From: Nocardia cyriacigeorgica GUH-2
Lineage (GTDB): Bacteria; Actinomycetota; Actinomycetes; Mycobacteriales; Mycobacteriaceae
DNA: 64,000 bases
NCBI RefSeq assembly: GCF_000284035.1
Contig: NC_016887.1
Location: 4,154,001 to 4,218,000, forward strand
Direction of reading: 5' to 3'
Part shown: positions 35,612 to 44,788 of the stretch, piece after piece
How positions within the stretch are numbered: position 1 is the first letter of the stretch
How the letters are laid out: the number at the start of each line of letters is the position of its first letter
Notes under the pieces: generated by a model
Told to the model about the DNA's origin: nothing
Databases searched by the model: none
What the model saw: only the letters and a program-made list of their open reading frames with translations
Translations under genes and position numbers: made by a program

Positions 35612-35690
35612 CCGGACGCGGCGCACCCCCGAGCTGACATAGCGTGCCAGGGCAAGCTCATGTGCCGTGCGGAATCGGGAAAGGTGAACA

Positions 35691-37067
35691 GTGGCAACCC
35701 TGGTCGAGTCGCAGGCGCCGGTGCGGGACCAGGGTGACAGCCCCTCCGCCGGGCCGCTGCCCTGGCATCCTGCGACCCGCGTGCTGTTCCGGTTCGCCTT
35801 CGTCTACCTCGGGATCGGTACCGCGGCGCAGTGGTTGCTCGCGCAACTGCTGCGTTCGGTGGGCGTGCCGGAGACCGCGGTACTCAGCGTCAGCCGGTGG
35901 TGGGCGCTGCCACCGCTGACCGATTGGTTCGCCACCAACCTGTTCGGAATCGAGGAACCGCTCGGATACGCGCCGACCGGTAGCGGCGACACGGTCACGC
36001 TCTGGGTGGCGGCGTTCAGCTGGGTGGCCGTGGCGGCGGTGGCGGCCGCGATCTGGACTGTGCTCGATCGGCCGCGCACCGACTATCGCCGGCTGCACAG
36101 CTGGTCGCGGGTGTTGCTGCGGTTCGCGCTGGCGGGTGCGTTGATGTTGTACGGGATGGTCAAGGTGATGCCATCGCAGATGACCTTCGCGCTGCACCGG
36201 CTGATCGAACCGTTCGGCGATATGACCCCGATGGGTGTGCTGTGGTCGCAGACCGCCGCCTCCGAACCCTATGAGATCGCCCTCGGCTGCGCGGAGATCG
36301 GCGCCGGGCTGCTGCTGATCCTGCCCGCCACCGTCACCGCGGGCGCGCTGCTGTCGACGGTGGCGATGGCGCAGGTCTTCCTGCTCAACATGACCTTCGA
36401 CGTCCCGGTGAAGCTGTTCAGCTTCCACATGCTGCTGCTGTCGCTGGCCCTGCTCGCCCCGGACGGCCGCCGCCTGGCCACCGTGCTGTTCTCCGGCCGG
36501 GCCGCCGCGCCGTCCAGCGCTGCCCCGCTGTTTCGCACCGCGCGGGCGAACCGCTTCTCGCTGGTCGCCCAGGTGCTGCTGGGCCTGTGGCTGCTGGTGA
36601 CGACCGCGCTCGAGGGCTGGGACGCCTGGCACACCTACGGCGCCGCCCGGCCGCGCTCGCCGCTGTACGGGATCTGGACGGTGACCGAGTACTCCGTCGC
36701 CGGACAACAGGTGCCGCCGCTGCTGGCCGAGCCGAATCCGTTCGCCGACCCGACCGCGGCCCGTCCGCGCCGCATTGTCTTCGACACCGTCGACGGCCTC
36801 CACCTGCAAGGCCTGGACGACAGGCTCACCTGGGTGGCCGCCACCGTGGACCCGGGCCGGCGCACCATCACCCTGTTCCGCGACCCGGCCGGCCAGTGGC
36901 AGCTCGGCAAGTTCACCTACGAGCAACCGGCACCGGATCGCCTGATCCTCGACGGCACCTTGGGAATTCGGCAGGTGCGTATGGTGCTGGACGAGATTCC
37001 GCTCGAGCGATTCGCACTGATCGAGCGCGGATTCCATTGGACCCAGCAGGCGCCGCATCTGGAGTAG
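35691..37067 (+). CDS. DoxX-family membrane protein fused to a C-terminal beta domain (copy 2)
   Basis: A 458-aa tandem paralogue of the preceding gene with the same architecture: a DoxX-like membrane part (AGALMLYGMVKVMPSQM, AQVFLLNMTFDVPVKLFS) and a C-terminal domain starting SPLYGIWTVTEYSVAGQQVPPLL. The GTG follows AAAGGTGA. The two copies have diverged strongly in their N-terminal loops but keep core motifs, so the duplication is old and both are maintained. Confidence 0.78.
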   Translation: MATLVESQAPVRDQGDSPSAGPLPWHPATRVLFRFAFVYLGIGTAAQWLLAQLLRSVGVPETAVLSVSRWWALPPLTDWFATNLFGIEEPLGYAPTGSGDTVTLWVAAFSWVAVAAVAAAIWTVLDRPRTDYRRLHSWSRVLLRFALAGALMLYGMVKVMPSQMTFALHRLIEPFGDMTPMGVLWSQTAASEPYEIALGCAEIGAGLLLILPATVTAGALLSTVAMAQVFLLNMTFDVPVKLFSFHMLLLSLALLAPDGRRLATVLFSGRAAAPSSAAPLFRTARANRFSLVAQVLLGLWLLVTTALEGWDAWHTYGAARPRSPLYGIWTVTEYSVAGQQVPPLLAEPNPFADPTAARPRRIVFDTVDGLHLQGLDDRLTWVAATVDPGRRTITLFRDPAGQWQLGKFTYEQPAPDRLILDGTLGIRQVRMVLDEIPLERFALIERGFHWTQQAPHLE

Positions 37068-37084
37068 GAGCTGATGCAGTGCGG

Positions 37085-37810
37085 TCAACGGTGAGCGGCG
37101 GCAGCGATCACTACCCCGTCGACAACGCGGCGGCTGAACACCAGCGCCCCGGTTCCTGCCAGCAGCGCCGCCGCCTCGGCCACACCCGGGACGCCCAGCG
37201 CACTCATCGCATGTCCAGACGGATTCGGCACCGGCACAGCGGCAAGCTCTGCGGCCGTGAACGACGAGATGGGGACACCGAATTGGGCGGCTGCCGCTCG
37301 AAGCCCGGGCTCGGCCGCCCGCCGGTCGACGGTGGCGAGGCAGGCGATCGGCTGCTCACCGAGCATGGTTCGCACCGCGGCGACGATCCGCTCAGCCGAT
37401 GTTCCCGGACGCAGCCCCAGACCGACCGCCAGCTCGACTCGCCTCCCGGGCGCACTGTCGCTGCTGCTCGCCCCGGGCAGTCGCGTTGGCTCGAGCGAAC
37501 TCGGTGGGACCGATTCGTCGCCGATAGCGCTATTCGGCCGGGGTGCCGGCCCGTGTGCATGAGAACTCGACGCCGGCCGCTCATCGTCCCGGCTGCGCGG
37601 TTCACGAGACGGAATCGGCATAGGCGGACTCGGCGGTCTGCCGCCCGCCCGGCATCTCGGAGCGCCAGACGGGCTCTGCACCGGCTCGGTCTGCGGCGCC
37701 ATCGACCAGTGGCCGACCGCTCTCCGTGGCTCGGGTGCCGGCAACCGCGCCGGCGGATGCGGCGGCACAAACCGGCCGCCGACCTCGTTATCCGGATCGT
37801 GTGGCGGCAT
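37085..37810 (-). CDS. cobE: CobE/CbiG C-terminal-domain protein with long N-terminal tail
   Basis: The C-terminal 120 residues match the CobE/GbiG C-terminal domain of cobalamin biosynthesis: ELAVGLGLRPGTSAERI, IACLATVDRRAAEP and GVPISSFTAAEL. The N-terminal 120 residues are Pro/Arg/Ser-rich and look disordered; no family member I know has this. The ATG overlaps the cobB 3' end by 23 bp. A later start would remove the tail, so the true N-terminus is uncertain. Confidence 0.72.
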   Translation of the reverse strand: MPPHDPDNEVGGRFVPPHPPARLPAPEPRRAVGHWSMAPQTEPVQSPSGAPRCRAGGRPPSPPMPIPSREPRSRDDERPASSSHAHGPAPRPNSAIGDESVPPSSLEPTRLPGASSSDSAPGRRVELAVGLGLRPGTSAERIVAAVRTMLGEQPIACLATVDRRAAEPGLRAAAAQFGVPISSFTAAELAAVPVPNPSGHAMSALGVPGVAEAAALLAGTGALVFSRRVVDGVVIAAAAHR

Positions 37811-39341
37811 CGGTGTGGGCGAATTCGGCCGCGGCGGTGACGAATCGGCGGACCGAGTCTGGATTCCCGGCCGGGTGGGTGTGCAGGTAGGAGGCGTGGA
37901 CCTGGTTCACGATGGCGCCTTCGCGGATGCGGGCGCCTGCGGAGTGCCAGCCCCAGGCGGGGTCGTCGGTGCCGGTGCTGGTCAGGCGGGTGCGGTGGAA
38001 TTCGTGGCCGTGGACGCGTTCACCTGCCCGCCACAGCGGGGAGTCGGACAGGGCGACGGCGTCGCGGTAGCCGAGGGTCAGGCGGGGGCCGAATTCGGCG
38101 GTGGCGTCGAGGACTCCGGCCATCGCGTGACCGTCGAGCGAGCGGGTGAGGTACAGCAGGCCCGCGCATTCGGCGTGGATCGGCAGGCCGCGACGGGCCG
38201 CTGACGCCACCGCGTCGAGCAGTCGGGTGTTGGCGGCGAGGTCGGCCGCATGTTCTTCCGGGAACCCGCCGGGCAACACCAGCCCCGCTGTCCCCGTCGG
38301 AAGTTCGTCGTGCAGCGGGTCGAACACCTCGACGCGCGCACCCGCCGCGACGAGCAGCTCCCGGTGCTCGGCGTATCCGAACGTGAACGCCGCTCCACCG
38401 GCCATCGCGATGACCGGACTCGCGCCGGTTGTCGCCCCCGGCCGATCCTCGGCGGCCGTCGGCCGACCAGCACCAGTCGTCGCGACCAGCGGGCGTTCTT
38501 CGCTGGGCGAGCCGGCCGTGGTGGCTCCGGCTCTCCTGTCGGGCTCGTTCACACGGGTGCCGTGGGGCGCGCGGCTGAACTCGCGTGTCACCCCGGCGGA
38601 CAGCGCCGCTTCCGGGCTCCAAGCCGGTCCCGTCACGGAGGACGCCGCGAGCGCGGCAATGGCACGCAGATCGACATGGGCCGCGACGAGATCGGTCATG
38701 GCGGCCACCGCGGCGGTCGCGGCGGCCCCGTGCTCGACGGCCGGGATCAGCCCGAGATGGCGGGACGGGACTTCGAGTTCGGCCATGCGCGGCAGCGAGC
38801 CAAGCACGGGCAGTCCCACGCGGTCGCAGGCCGCACGCAGGACCTGCTCGTGGCGTTCGCTGCCGACACGATTGAGGATCACCCCGCCGAGACGGATGGA
38901 GCTGTCGTAGGTGGCGAAGCCGTGCAGCAGCGCGGCCAGGCTCTGGCTGTGGCCCCGGGCGTCGACCACCAGCACCACGGGGGCGCCGAGCATCGCGGCC
39001 ACCTGCGCTGTGGAGCCTTCAGCGACGGGGCTGACGTCATCGGCGTCGATGCGACCGTCGAACAGGCCCATCACACCCTCGACCACCGCCAGATCACAAC
39101 CGGCCGACCCGTGCCGATACAGCGGCACCACCTGTTCGGCGCCGCACAGCACCGGATCCAGATTGCGCCCCGGCCGTCCCGCCGCCAGCCCGTGGTACCC
39201 CGGGTCGATGTAATCGGGGCCCACTTTGAACGGCGCCACCCGATGCCCGGCCCGCCGCAGCGCACCGACCAGCCCTGTCGCCACGGTCGTCTTTCCGCTG
39301 CCCGACGCGGGCGCGGCGATCACAACAGCCGGAGTGCTCAC
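37788..39341 (-). CDS. cobB: Cobyrinate a,c-diamide synthase
   Basis: A 517-aa glutamine amidotransferase of the corrin pathway that amidates cobyrinate carboxylates a and c with ATP. The N-terminal P-loop is ASGSGKTT; the C-terminal GATase domain has the catalytic Cys in HAECAGLLYL. Between them is a low-complexity linker rich in Ala, Gly, Thr and Pro, roughly residues 270-330. The GTG at 39341 matches the family N-terminus. It precedes cobE and follows cobO. Confidence 0.93.
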   Translation of the reverse strand: MSTPAVVIAAPASGSGKTTVATGLVGALRRAGHRVAPFKVGPDYIDPGYHGLAAGRPGRNLDPVLCGAEQVVPLYRHGSAGCDLAVVEGVMGLFDGRIDADDVSPVAEGSTAQVAAMLGAPVVLVVDARGHSQSLAALLHGFATYDSSIRLGGVILNRVGSERHEQVLRAACDRVGLPVLGSLPRMAELEVPSRHLGLIPAVEHGAAATAAVAAMTDLVAAHVDLRAIAALAASSVTGPAWSPEAALSAGVTREFSRAPHGTRVNEPDRRAGATTAGSPSEERPLVATTGAGRPTAAEDRPGATTGASPVIAMAGGAAFTFGYAEHRELLVAAGARVEVFDPLHDELPTGTAGLVLPGGFPEEHAADLAANTRLLDAVASAARRGLPIHAECAGLLYLTRSLDGHAMAGVLDATAEFGPRLTLGYRDAVALSDSPLWRAGERVHGHEFHRTRLTSTGTDDPAWGWHSAGARIREGAIVNQVHASYLHTHPAGNPDSVRRFVTAAAEFAHTDAATRSG

Positions 39342-39531
39342 CGCACCCCCCGAGAGGTGGTGGCGAACTCGGCCCCAACGAGTTTCCTGCGCGCCCTTGG
39401 ACCGCCGACACCGGCCGGACCGTGGACCGATGGCCCAGTTCCGCAACCAGCAGCCCCCGCAGCGGGAGCCTGATACCGGCACGAAGACCGCATCGGCTCT
39501 GGTTCCCGGGGCCGAGTCGGCCGCGGCCCGA

Positions 39532-40146
39532 TCACCATTCGATCCCGCGCTGGCCCTTGCGCCCGGCGTCCATCGGGTGCTTGATCTTCGTCATCTCCGT
39601 CACCAGGTCGGCCGCCTCGATCAGGGCGGCGGGGGCGTCGCGGCCGGTGATGACGACGTGCTGGTTGCCGGGGCGGTTGCGCAAGGTCTCGACGACTTCG
39701 TCCACGTCCACCCAGCCCCATTTCAGCGGATAGGTGAACTCGTCCAGCACATAGAAGCGATGCTGTTCGGCGCCGAGACGCCGGGCGATTTCGCGCCAGC
39801 CGGCCAGTGCGGCGGCGGCGTGGTCTTCTTCGGTGCCGTGCTTGCGGGTCCAGGACCAGCCCTCGCCCATCTTGTGCCACTCCACCGCCCCGCCGGCGCC
39901 GGTCTCCTCGTGCAGCCGGCCGAGGGTCCGGAAGGCCGCCTCCTCGCCGACCTTCCATTTGGCGCTCTTCACGAACTGGAACACCGCCACGTCGAAGCCC
40001 TGATTCCAGGCCCGCAATGCCATCCCGAACGCAGCGGTCGACTTGCCCTTACCGGGACCGGTGTGCACCGCCAGCACCGGCTGGTTCCGGCGCTGACGCG
40101 TGGTCAGACCGTCGTCCGGCACCGTCTCCGGCACTCCCTTGGGCAT
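39532..40146 (-). CDS. cobO: Cob(I)yrinic acid a,c-diamide adenosyltransferase
   Basis: A 204-aa CobO/BtuR-type adenosyltransferase with the P-loop GPGKGKST near residue 30 and the core FYVLDEFTYPLKWGWVD. It attaches the 5'-deoxyadenosyl group to cobalt. The ATG has a GAGGAG site. It lies between the chelatase and cobB as in mycobacteria. Confidence 0.95.
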   Translation of the reverse strand: MPKGVPETVPDDGLTTRQRRNQPVLAVHTGPGKGKSTAAFGMALRAWNQGFDVAVFQFVKSAKWKVGEEAAFRTLGRLHEETGAGGAVEWHKMGEGWSWTRKHGTEEDHAAAALAGWREIARRLGAEQHRFYVLDEFTYPLKWGWVDVDEVVETLRNRPGNQHVVITGRDAPAALIEAADLVTEMTKIKHPMDAGRKGQRGIEW

Positions 40147-40194
40147 CGAATCTCCTCACTGATCACTATGTTTCGCGCCCCGCCTGACGACGAC

Positions 40195-42219
40195 TCACGC
40201 CGCCCGGGTAGACCCCGAACCCCACGCCGACTCGCGCACCACACCGGCCACCGCGTCCCCGGTCAGCTCACCCAGCCGCACACACTCACCACGCAGTTCC
40301 CGTGCCAGCTCGGCGGCGAGCCCCAGCCGGATCATGCCGCGTTCACAGTCGACGACCATCGCCGTCACCGCCTCCGCCGCGAGCAACCGCGCCGCGGCGC
40401 GGGCGCGGATCACCGGGTCGGTGCCGCCGGTGGCGCGACCGTCGGTGAGCAGCACCAGCATCGGGCGACGGCGCGGATCGCGAACCCGCTCCCGAAGCAC
40501 CACCTCGCGCGCCTTCAGCAGGCCGGTGGCGAGCGGGGTCTTCCCCCCGGTCCGCATTCCGGCCAGCCGCCGCACCGCGATATCGACCGATGACGTCGGC
40601 GGCAGCACCAGCTCCGCCTCGGCGCCGCGCACGGTGATCACCGCGACCTTGTCCCGCCGCTGATACGCATCGCGCAGCAGCGCGACCACCGCGCCGGTGA
40701 CCGCCGAGAGCCGATCGCGTGCCGCCATGGACCCGGAGGCATCGACCACGAAGACCACCAGATTGCCTTCGCGCCCTTCGCGATAGGCGCCCCGCAGATC
40801 CTCCGACGCCAATTTCAGCGGCCCGCTCGCCCGGCCGCGCGCATGCTGATGCGGCGCGGCGGCGAATACGGTACCGAGCAGATGCAGCCCACCGGTGGTG
40901 TCGGTATCCGGACGGACCATGCGGCCCTGCCTGGTCTGTGCGCGCGAGCGACGTCCCGGGGCACCTTCGCCGACGCCGGGCACCTCCCAGCGCGGTGGTT
41001 TCGCGGACGTCGTCGCCGGGGTGCCGGTGCGGCTTTCCTTCGCCTGCCCACCCTCGCGGCCGTTCGGCGAATCCTGGCCGCCGCCAGAGGGATCCGGCGG
41101 ACCATCGGGATCGTCGTCGGGTCCGTCGGCCGGATCGGAATCGGGAGCATGGTCGGCGGAACCGTCGTTGCCGGCCTCGGGTTCGGGTGAAGGGTCCGGC
41201 GTCCGATCGGCTTCTTCGGCCGCCTCACGCATGGCCTCGTCGAGCTGGTCCTCGCTGATCCCCGGCTCGTCGAACGGGTCACGCCGACGCCGGTGCGGCA
41301 GCGCGAGTTCGGCAGCGACCCGCACATCGTCCTCGGTGACGGTCTCGCTGCCGCGCCAGGCGGCGTGCGCGGTGGCGGTGCGCGCGACCACCAGGTCCGC
41401 GCGCATCCCGTCCACGTCGAAGGCCGCGCACAGCGCCGCGATCCGGCGCAGCTCCACATCGTCGAGCGCGACCTCGGGCAGCCGGTCCCGGGCGGTGAGA
41501 ATGCGTTCGGCGACCTCGCGGTCGGCGGCGGCGTAGCGGGCGGCGAAGCCGGACGGGTCGGCCTCGTAGTCCAGGCGCCGGCGCACCACGGCCATCCGCA
41601 CGTCGACGTCGCGGGAAGCGGCCACGTCGACGGTGAGGCCGAAGCGGTCCAGCAGCTGCGGCCGCAGTTCGCCCTCTTCCGGGTTCATGGTGCCGACCAG
41701 CACGAAGCGCGCCGGATGCGAATGCGAGACGCCGTCGCGTTCGATATGCACGCGCCCCATGGCGGCGGCGTCGAGCAGTACGTCCACCAGGTGGTCGTGC
41801 AGCAGGTTCACCTCGTCGACGTAGAGCACGCCGTGATGGGCGGCCGCCAGCAGGCCGGGGCGGAAGGCCTGCTCACCGTCGCGCAGCACACGCTCCAGAT
41901 CGAGGGAGCCGACCACCCGGTCCTCGGTGGCGCCAACCGGCAGTTCCACCAGCCGGGCCGGGCGCGCGCCGGTCTCATCCACGACCGGCGGCAGCAGCTG
42001 CGCCAGCGCGCGCACCACCGTCGATTTGGCGGTGCCCTTCTCCCCGCGCACCAGCACCCCGCCGATACCGGGGTGCACCGCGCACAGGATCAGCGCCAGT
42101 TGCAGCCGCTCCTGCCCGACCACCGCGGAGAACGGGAAGCCGGACTCGTCACCGGCACCGGTCCCGCCCGGCGAGCGAGGTGCGGACGACTCTGCGGTTT
42201 CGACATGCGACACGGACAC
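40195..42219 (-). CDS. Fused ChlI/ChlD-type metal chelatase subunit (putative cobaltochelatase)
   Basis: A 674-aa protein. The N-terminal AAA+ module has a Walker A variant GEKGTAKST and Walker B LYVDEVNLL. A Pro/Asp/Gly-rich acidic linker of about 100 residues follows. The C-terminal von Willebrand A domain has the MIDAS motif VDASGSM. Such fusions energise insertion of Mg or Co by a CobN/ChlH partner, which is not in the window. Linkage to cobO and cobB favours cobalt. The start is GTG. Confidence 0.88.
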   Translation of the reverse strand: MSVSHVETAESSAPRSPGGTGAGDESGFPFSAVVGQERLQLALILCAVHPGIGGVLVRGEKGTAKSTVVRALAQLLPPVVDETGARPARLVELPVGATEDRVVGSLDLERVLRDGEQAFRPGLLAAAHHGVLYVDEVNLLHDHLVDVLLDAAAMGRVHIERDGVSHSHPARFVLVGTMNPEEGELRPQLLDRFGLTVDVAASRDVDVRMAVVRRRLDYEADPSGFAARYAAADREVAERILTARDRLPEVALDDVELRRIAALCAAFDVDGMRADLVVARTATAHAAWRGSETVTEDDVRVAAELALPHRRRRDPFDEPGISEDQLDEAMREAAEEADRTPDPSPEPEAGNDGSADHAPDSDPADGPDDDPDGPPDPSGGGQDSPNGREGGQAKESRTGTPATTSAKPPRWEVPGVGEGAPGRRSRAQTRQGRMVRPDTDTTGGLHLLGTVFAAAPHQHARGRASGPLKLASEDLRGAYREGREGNLVVFVVDASGSMAARDRLSAVTGAVVALLRDAYQRRDKVAVITVRGAEAELVLPPTSSVDIAVRRLAGMRTGGKTPLATGLLKAREVVLRERVRDPRRRPMLVLLTDGRATGGTDPVIRARAAARLLAAEAVTAMVVDCERGMIRLGLAAELARELRGECVRLGELTGDAVAGVVRESAWGSGSTRAA

Positions 42220-42244
42220 ACATCGACTCTAAGCGGATCGGCCC

Positions 42245-42273
42245 GGCGGCCCGACGCCGACCTCCGGGCCGCC
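42245..42273. other. Inverted repeat upstream of the chelatase gene
   Basis: GGCGGCCCG (42245-42253) and CGGGCCGCC (42265-42273) form a 9-bp perfect stem in a 294-bp gap between the chelatase start and the GNAT stop. It may terminate the GNAT transcript, though it is 230 bp from that stop. Nothing else recognisable was seen in this gap. Confidence 0.35.
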
Positions 42274-42513
42274 AGCACCTCCGGACGCGCTCCCGGTCGC
42301 GGGACAGCTGGCCACCTCGGGTTCGACTACCCGCCGGCGCGGCATGCCAGCGGCGGAGCAAGACCCCGCCGCTGACACCGAGCCTCGGCGGCACGCGCTG
42401 CCGGTAGCCGACCCACCGGCCTCGGAGACCCACGCCAGCATGTGCCCGGCGATCCGGGACCCGGCCGAGCCCGAGCCGGAATCAACTGGATCCGGCCGAT
42501 ACGAACCGCGCGC

Positions 42514-42963
42514 CTACCCCTTGCGCATCGGCACGTGCGGCACCCCGTCCTCGACGAACTCTTCACCGTCGACCTCGAACCCGTGCTTGCTGTACAGGTC
42601 GATCAGGTAGGTCTGCGCATTGATGCGTACGGTGTCCGAACCCACTTCGGCCAGCGCGGCCTGCAACAGCCGGGTGGTGTAGCCGTGCCCGCGGGCGGGG
42701 ACCGCGGTGCACAGGCGTCCGATGCGGAAGGACTTCACGCCGTCGTGGTGCTCTTCGAGCAGCCGCAGGGTCGCGATGACCTCACCCTCGTCGTCGAGCC
42801 AGAAATGGCGCGTTTCCGGGAGCAGGTCGAGTCCGTCCAGCTCCGGGTACGCGCATTTCTGTTCTACGACAAACACTTCGACGCGAAGTTTCAACAGCTG
42901 GTACAGGGTGGCGGTATCGAGATCCTGCGCCCATGACCGTTTGAGAGCAACCGTTGACATCAT
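42514..42963 (-). CDS. GNAT acetyltransferase, ElaA-like
   Basis: A 149-aa N-acetyltransferase. The early LYQLLKLRVEVFVVEQKCAYPELDG segment is typical of ElaA proteins. The acetyl-CoA loop reads RGHGYTTRLLQAAL. Substrate unknown. It occupies the same position as Rv2851c between the chelatase and mqo. Two adjacent ATGs make the exact start uncertain by one codon. Confidence 0.85.
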   Translation of the reverse strand: MMSTVALKRSWAQDLDTATLYQLLKLRVEVFVVEQKCAYPELDGLDLLPETRHFWLDDEGEVIATLRLLEEHHDGVKSFRIGRLCTAVPARGHGYTTRLLQAALAEVGSDTVRINAQTYLIDLYSKHGFEVDGEEFVEDGVPHVPMRKG

Positions 42964-42981
42964 CGCGTCTTGCTATCACAC

Positions 42982-44505
42982 CTACGCCGTCGGCGCGACC
43001 CCCACGGTCCGCGGCGTGGCGGCGGAATCCAGTTGCAGGGCCTTGGTGGTCCAGTCCCAGACCTCCTGGAACAGCGCCTGGTTCTCCGACAGCTTCACCC
43101 CGAGCGAGGGCACCATTTCCTTCAGCTTCGGGGTCCAGTCGGCGTATTCGCGGGGGAAGCAGCGCTGGAGCACATCGAGCATGGCGGTGACGCAGGTCGA
43201 GGCGCCCGGCGAGGCACCGAGCAGACCGGCGATGGTGCCGTCCTGGGCCGCGATCACGGCGGTGCCGAGCTCGAGCACGCCGCCGATGCCCTTGCGGCGG
43301 ATGATCTGCACACGCTGACCGGCGGTGATGATCTCCCAGTCGTTACCGTCGGCGCGGGGGATGAACTCCTCCATGGTGTAGACCTTGCCGGCCTCGGACT
43401 TGAGCAGCTCCGACACCAGGTACTTGACCAGGCCCATCTCGGTGACGCCGACGCCGAGCATGGGGGCGATATTGCCCGGGCGGATCGACTTGAACAGGTC
43501 GGTGTACTTACCGTCCTTGAGGAACATCGGGGTCCAGCCGGCGTACGGGCCGAACAGCAGGCCCGGCTTGCCGTTGATGACGCGGGTGTCCAGGTGCGGC
43601 ACCGACATCGGCGGGGCACCGACGGCGGCCTTGCCATAGACCTTGGCGTCGTGGCGGGCGATCAGCTCGGGGTTGGTGCAGCGCAGGAACTGGCCGCTGA
43701 CCGGGAAGCCGGCGAAGCCCTTGATCTCCTTGATGCCCGACTTCTGCAGCAGCGGCAGCGCGCCACCGCCGGCGCCGACGAAGACGAACTTCGACACCAG
43801 GGTGCGGACCTTGCCGGTGCGCAGGTTGCGGACCTTGACCCGCCAGGTGCCATCGGACTGCTTGCTGAGGTCGCGCACCTCGTGGCCGAAGGCGATATCG
43901 GCGCCGGTGGAGCCGATGTAGGCCAGCAGCTGCTTGGTCAGCGAGCCGAAGTCGATATCGGTGCCTGCGTCGGTCCAGTTCAGCGCGACCGGCTCGGAGA
44001 AATCGCGCCCGCGCGCCATCAGCGGCAGGCGGCGGGAGAACTCGTCGGGGCTGTCGATGAACTCCATGCCCGCGAACAGCGGATGCGGGGCCAGTGCCTC
44101 GTAGCGCTTGCGCAGGTACTGCACATCGTCGGCGCCGTGGGTGAAGCTGACGTGCGGGATCGGGTTGATGAACCGGGACGGATCGCCGAGCACACCGTTC
44201 TCCACGGCGTAGGCCCAGAACTGGCGCGAGACCTGGAAACGCTCGTTGATGTCGACGGCCTTGCTCACGTCGACCGAGCCGTCGGGCTTCTGCGGGCTGT
44301 AGTTGAGCTCACACAGGGCCGAGTGGCCGGTGCCGGCGTTGTTCCACGGGTCGCTGCTCTCGGCAGCGGCGGCGTCGAGGCGCTCGAACACCGAGATCGA
44401 CCAGTCCGGCTGCAACTGACGAAGCAGCGCACCCAGGGTGGCGCTCATGATGCCGGCACCGATGAGTACTACATCGGTCTTTTCAGTCAGGGCAGCGTTC
44501 GGCAC
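42982..44505 (-). CDS. mqo: Malate:quinone oxidoreductase
   Basis: A 507-aa FAD enzyme of the membrane periphery that oxidises malate to oxaloacetate and reduces menaquinone. The N-terminal FAD motif is VVLIGAGIMSATLGALL, and conserved blocks such as WNNAGTGHSALCELNYSP are diagnostic. The start is GTG. A 283-bp divergent region with a perfect hairpin lies upstream. Confidence 0.96.
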   Translation of the reverse strand: MPNAALTEKTDVVLIGAGIMSATLGALLRQLQPDWSISVFERLDAAAAESSDPWNNAGTGHSALCELNYSPQKPDGSVDVSKAVDINERFQVSRQFWAYAVENGVLGDPSRFINPIPHVSFTHGADDVQYLRKRYEALAPHPLFAGMEFIDSPDEFSRRLPLMARGRDFSEPVALNWTDAGTDIDFGSLTKQLLAYIGSTGADIAFGHEVRDLSKQSDGTWRVKVRNLRTGKVRTLVSKFVFVGAGGGALPLLQKSGIKEIKGFAGFPVSGQFLRCTNPELIARHDAKVYGKAAVGAPPMSVPHLDTRVINGKPGLLFGPYAGWTPMFLKDGKYTDLFKSIRPGNIAPMLGVGVTEMGLVKYLVSELLKSEAGKVYTMEEFIPRADGNDWEIITAGQRVQIIRRKGIGGVLELGTAVIAAQDGTIAGLLGASPGASTCVTAMLDVLQRCFPREYADWTPKLKEMVPSLGVKLSENQALFQEVWDWTTKALQLDSAATPRTVGVAPTA

Positions 44506-44594
44506 GGGTAGATCGACTTCCTTGTCCTTGTGCGCGGTCCCACCGGCTGCGGTGGCTCCGCCTGGGCACGGGCACTATGCGGTTGTAACGAAAT

Positions 44595-44616
44595 CCCGTG
44601 TCGTCACCGACACGGG
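44595..44616. promoter_or_regulatory. Perfect 9-bp hairpin or operator in the mqo upstream region
   Basis: CCCGTGTCG-TCAC-CGACACGGG is a perfect dyad located 90 bp upstream of the mqo start and 172 bp upstream of the divergent hydrolase gene. No gene ends nearby, so it is not an obvious terminator. It may be a repressor site or a leader hairpin. Confidence 0.45.
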
Positions 44617-44788
44617 CGTCGGCGGGATGTAGGTTACCCGTCGTTCACCTACCGCCAATTGTGCACCTCACCACCGCGCAGACCAGCAACGAACCTGCCG
44701 AATGTGACAAAGATTCCTCCCGGCGCGTCGCTGCGCCCGTTCCGCGGACGGGCGTCTCGCCTGCGGCAGGGGTGTCGCTTAGATTGAG

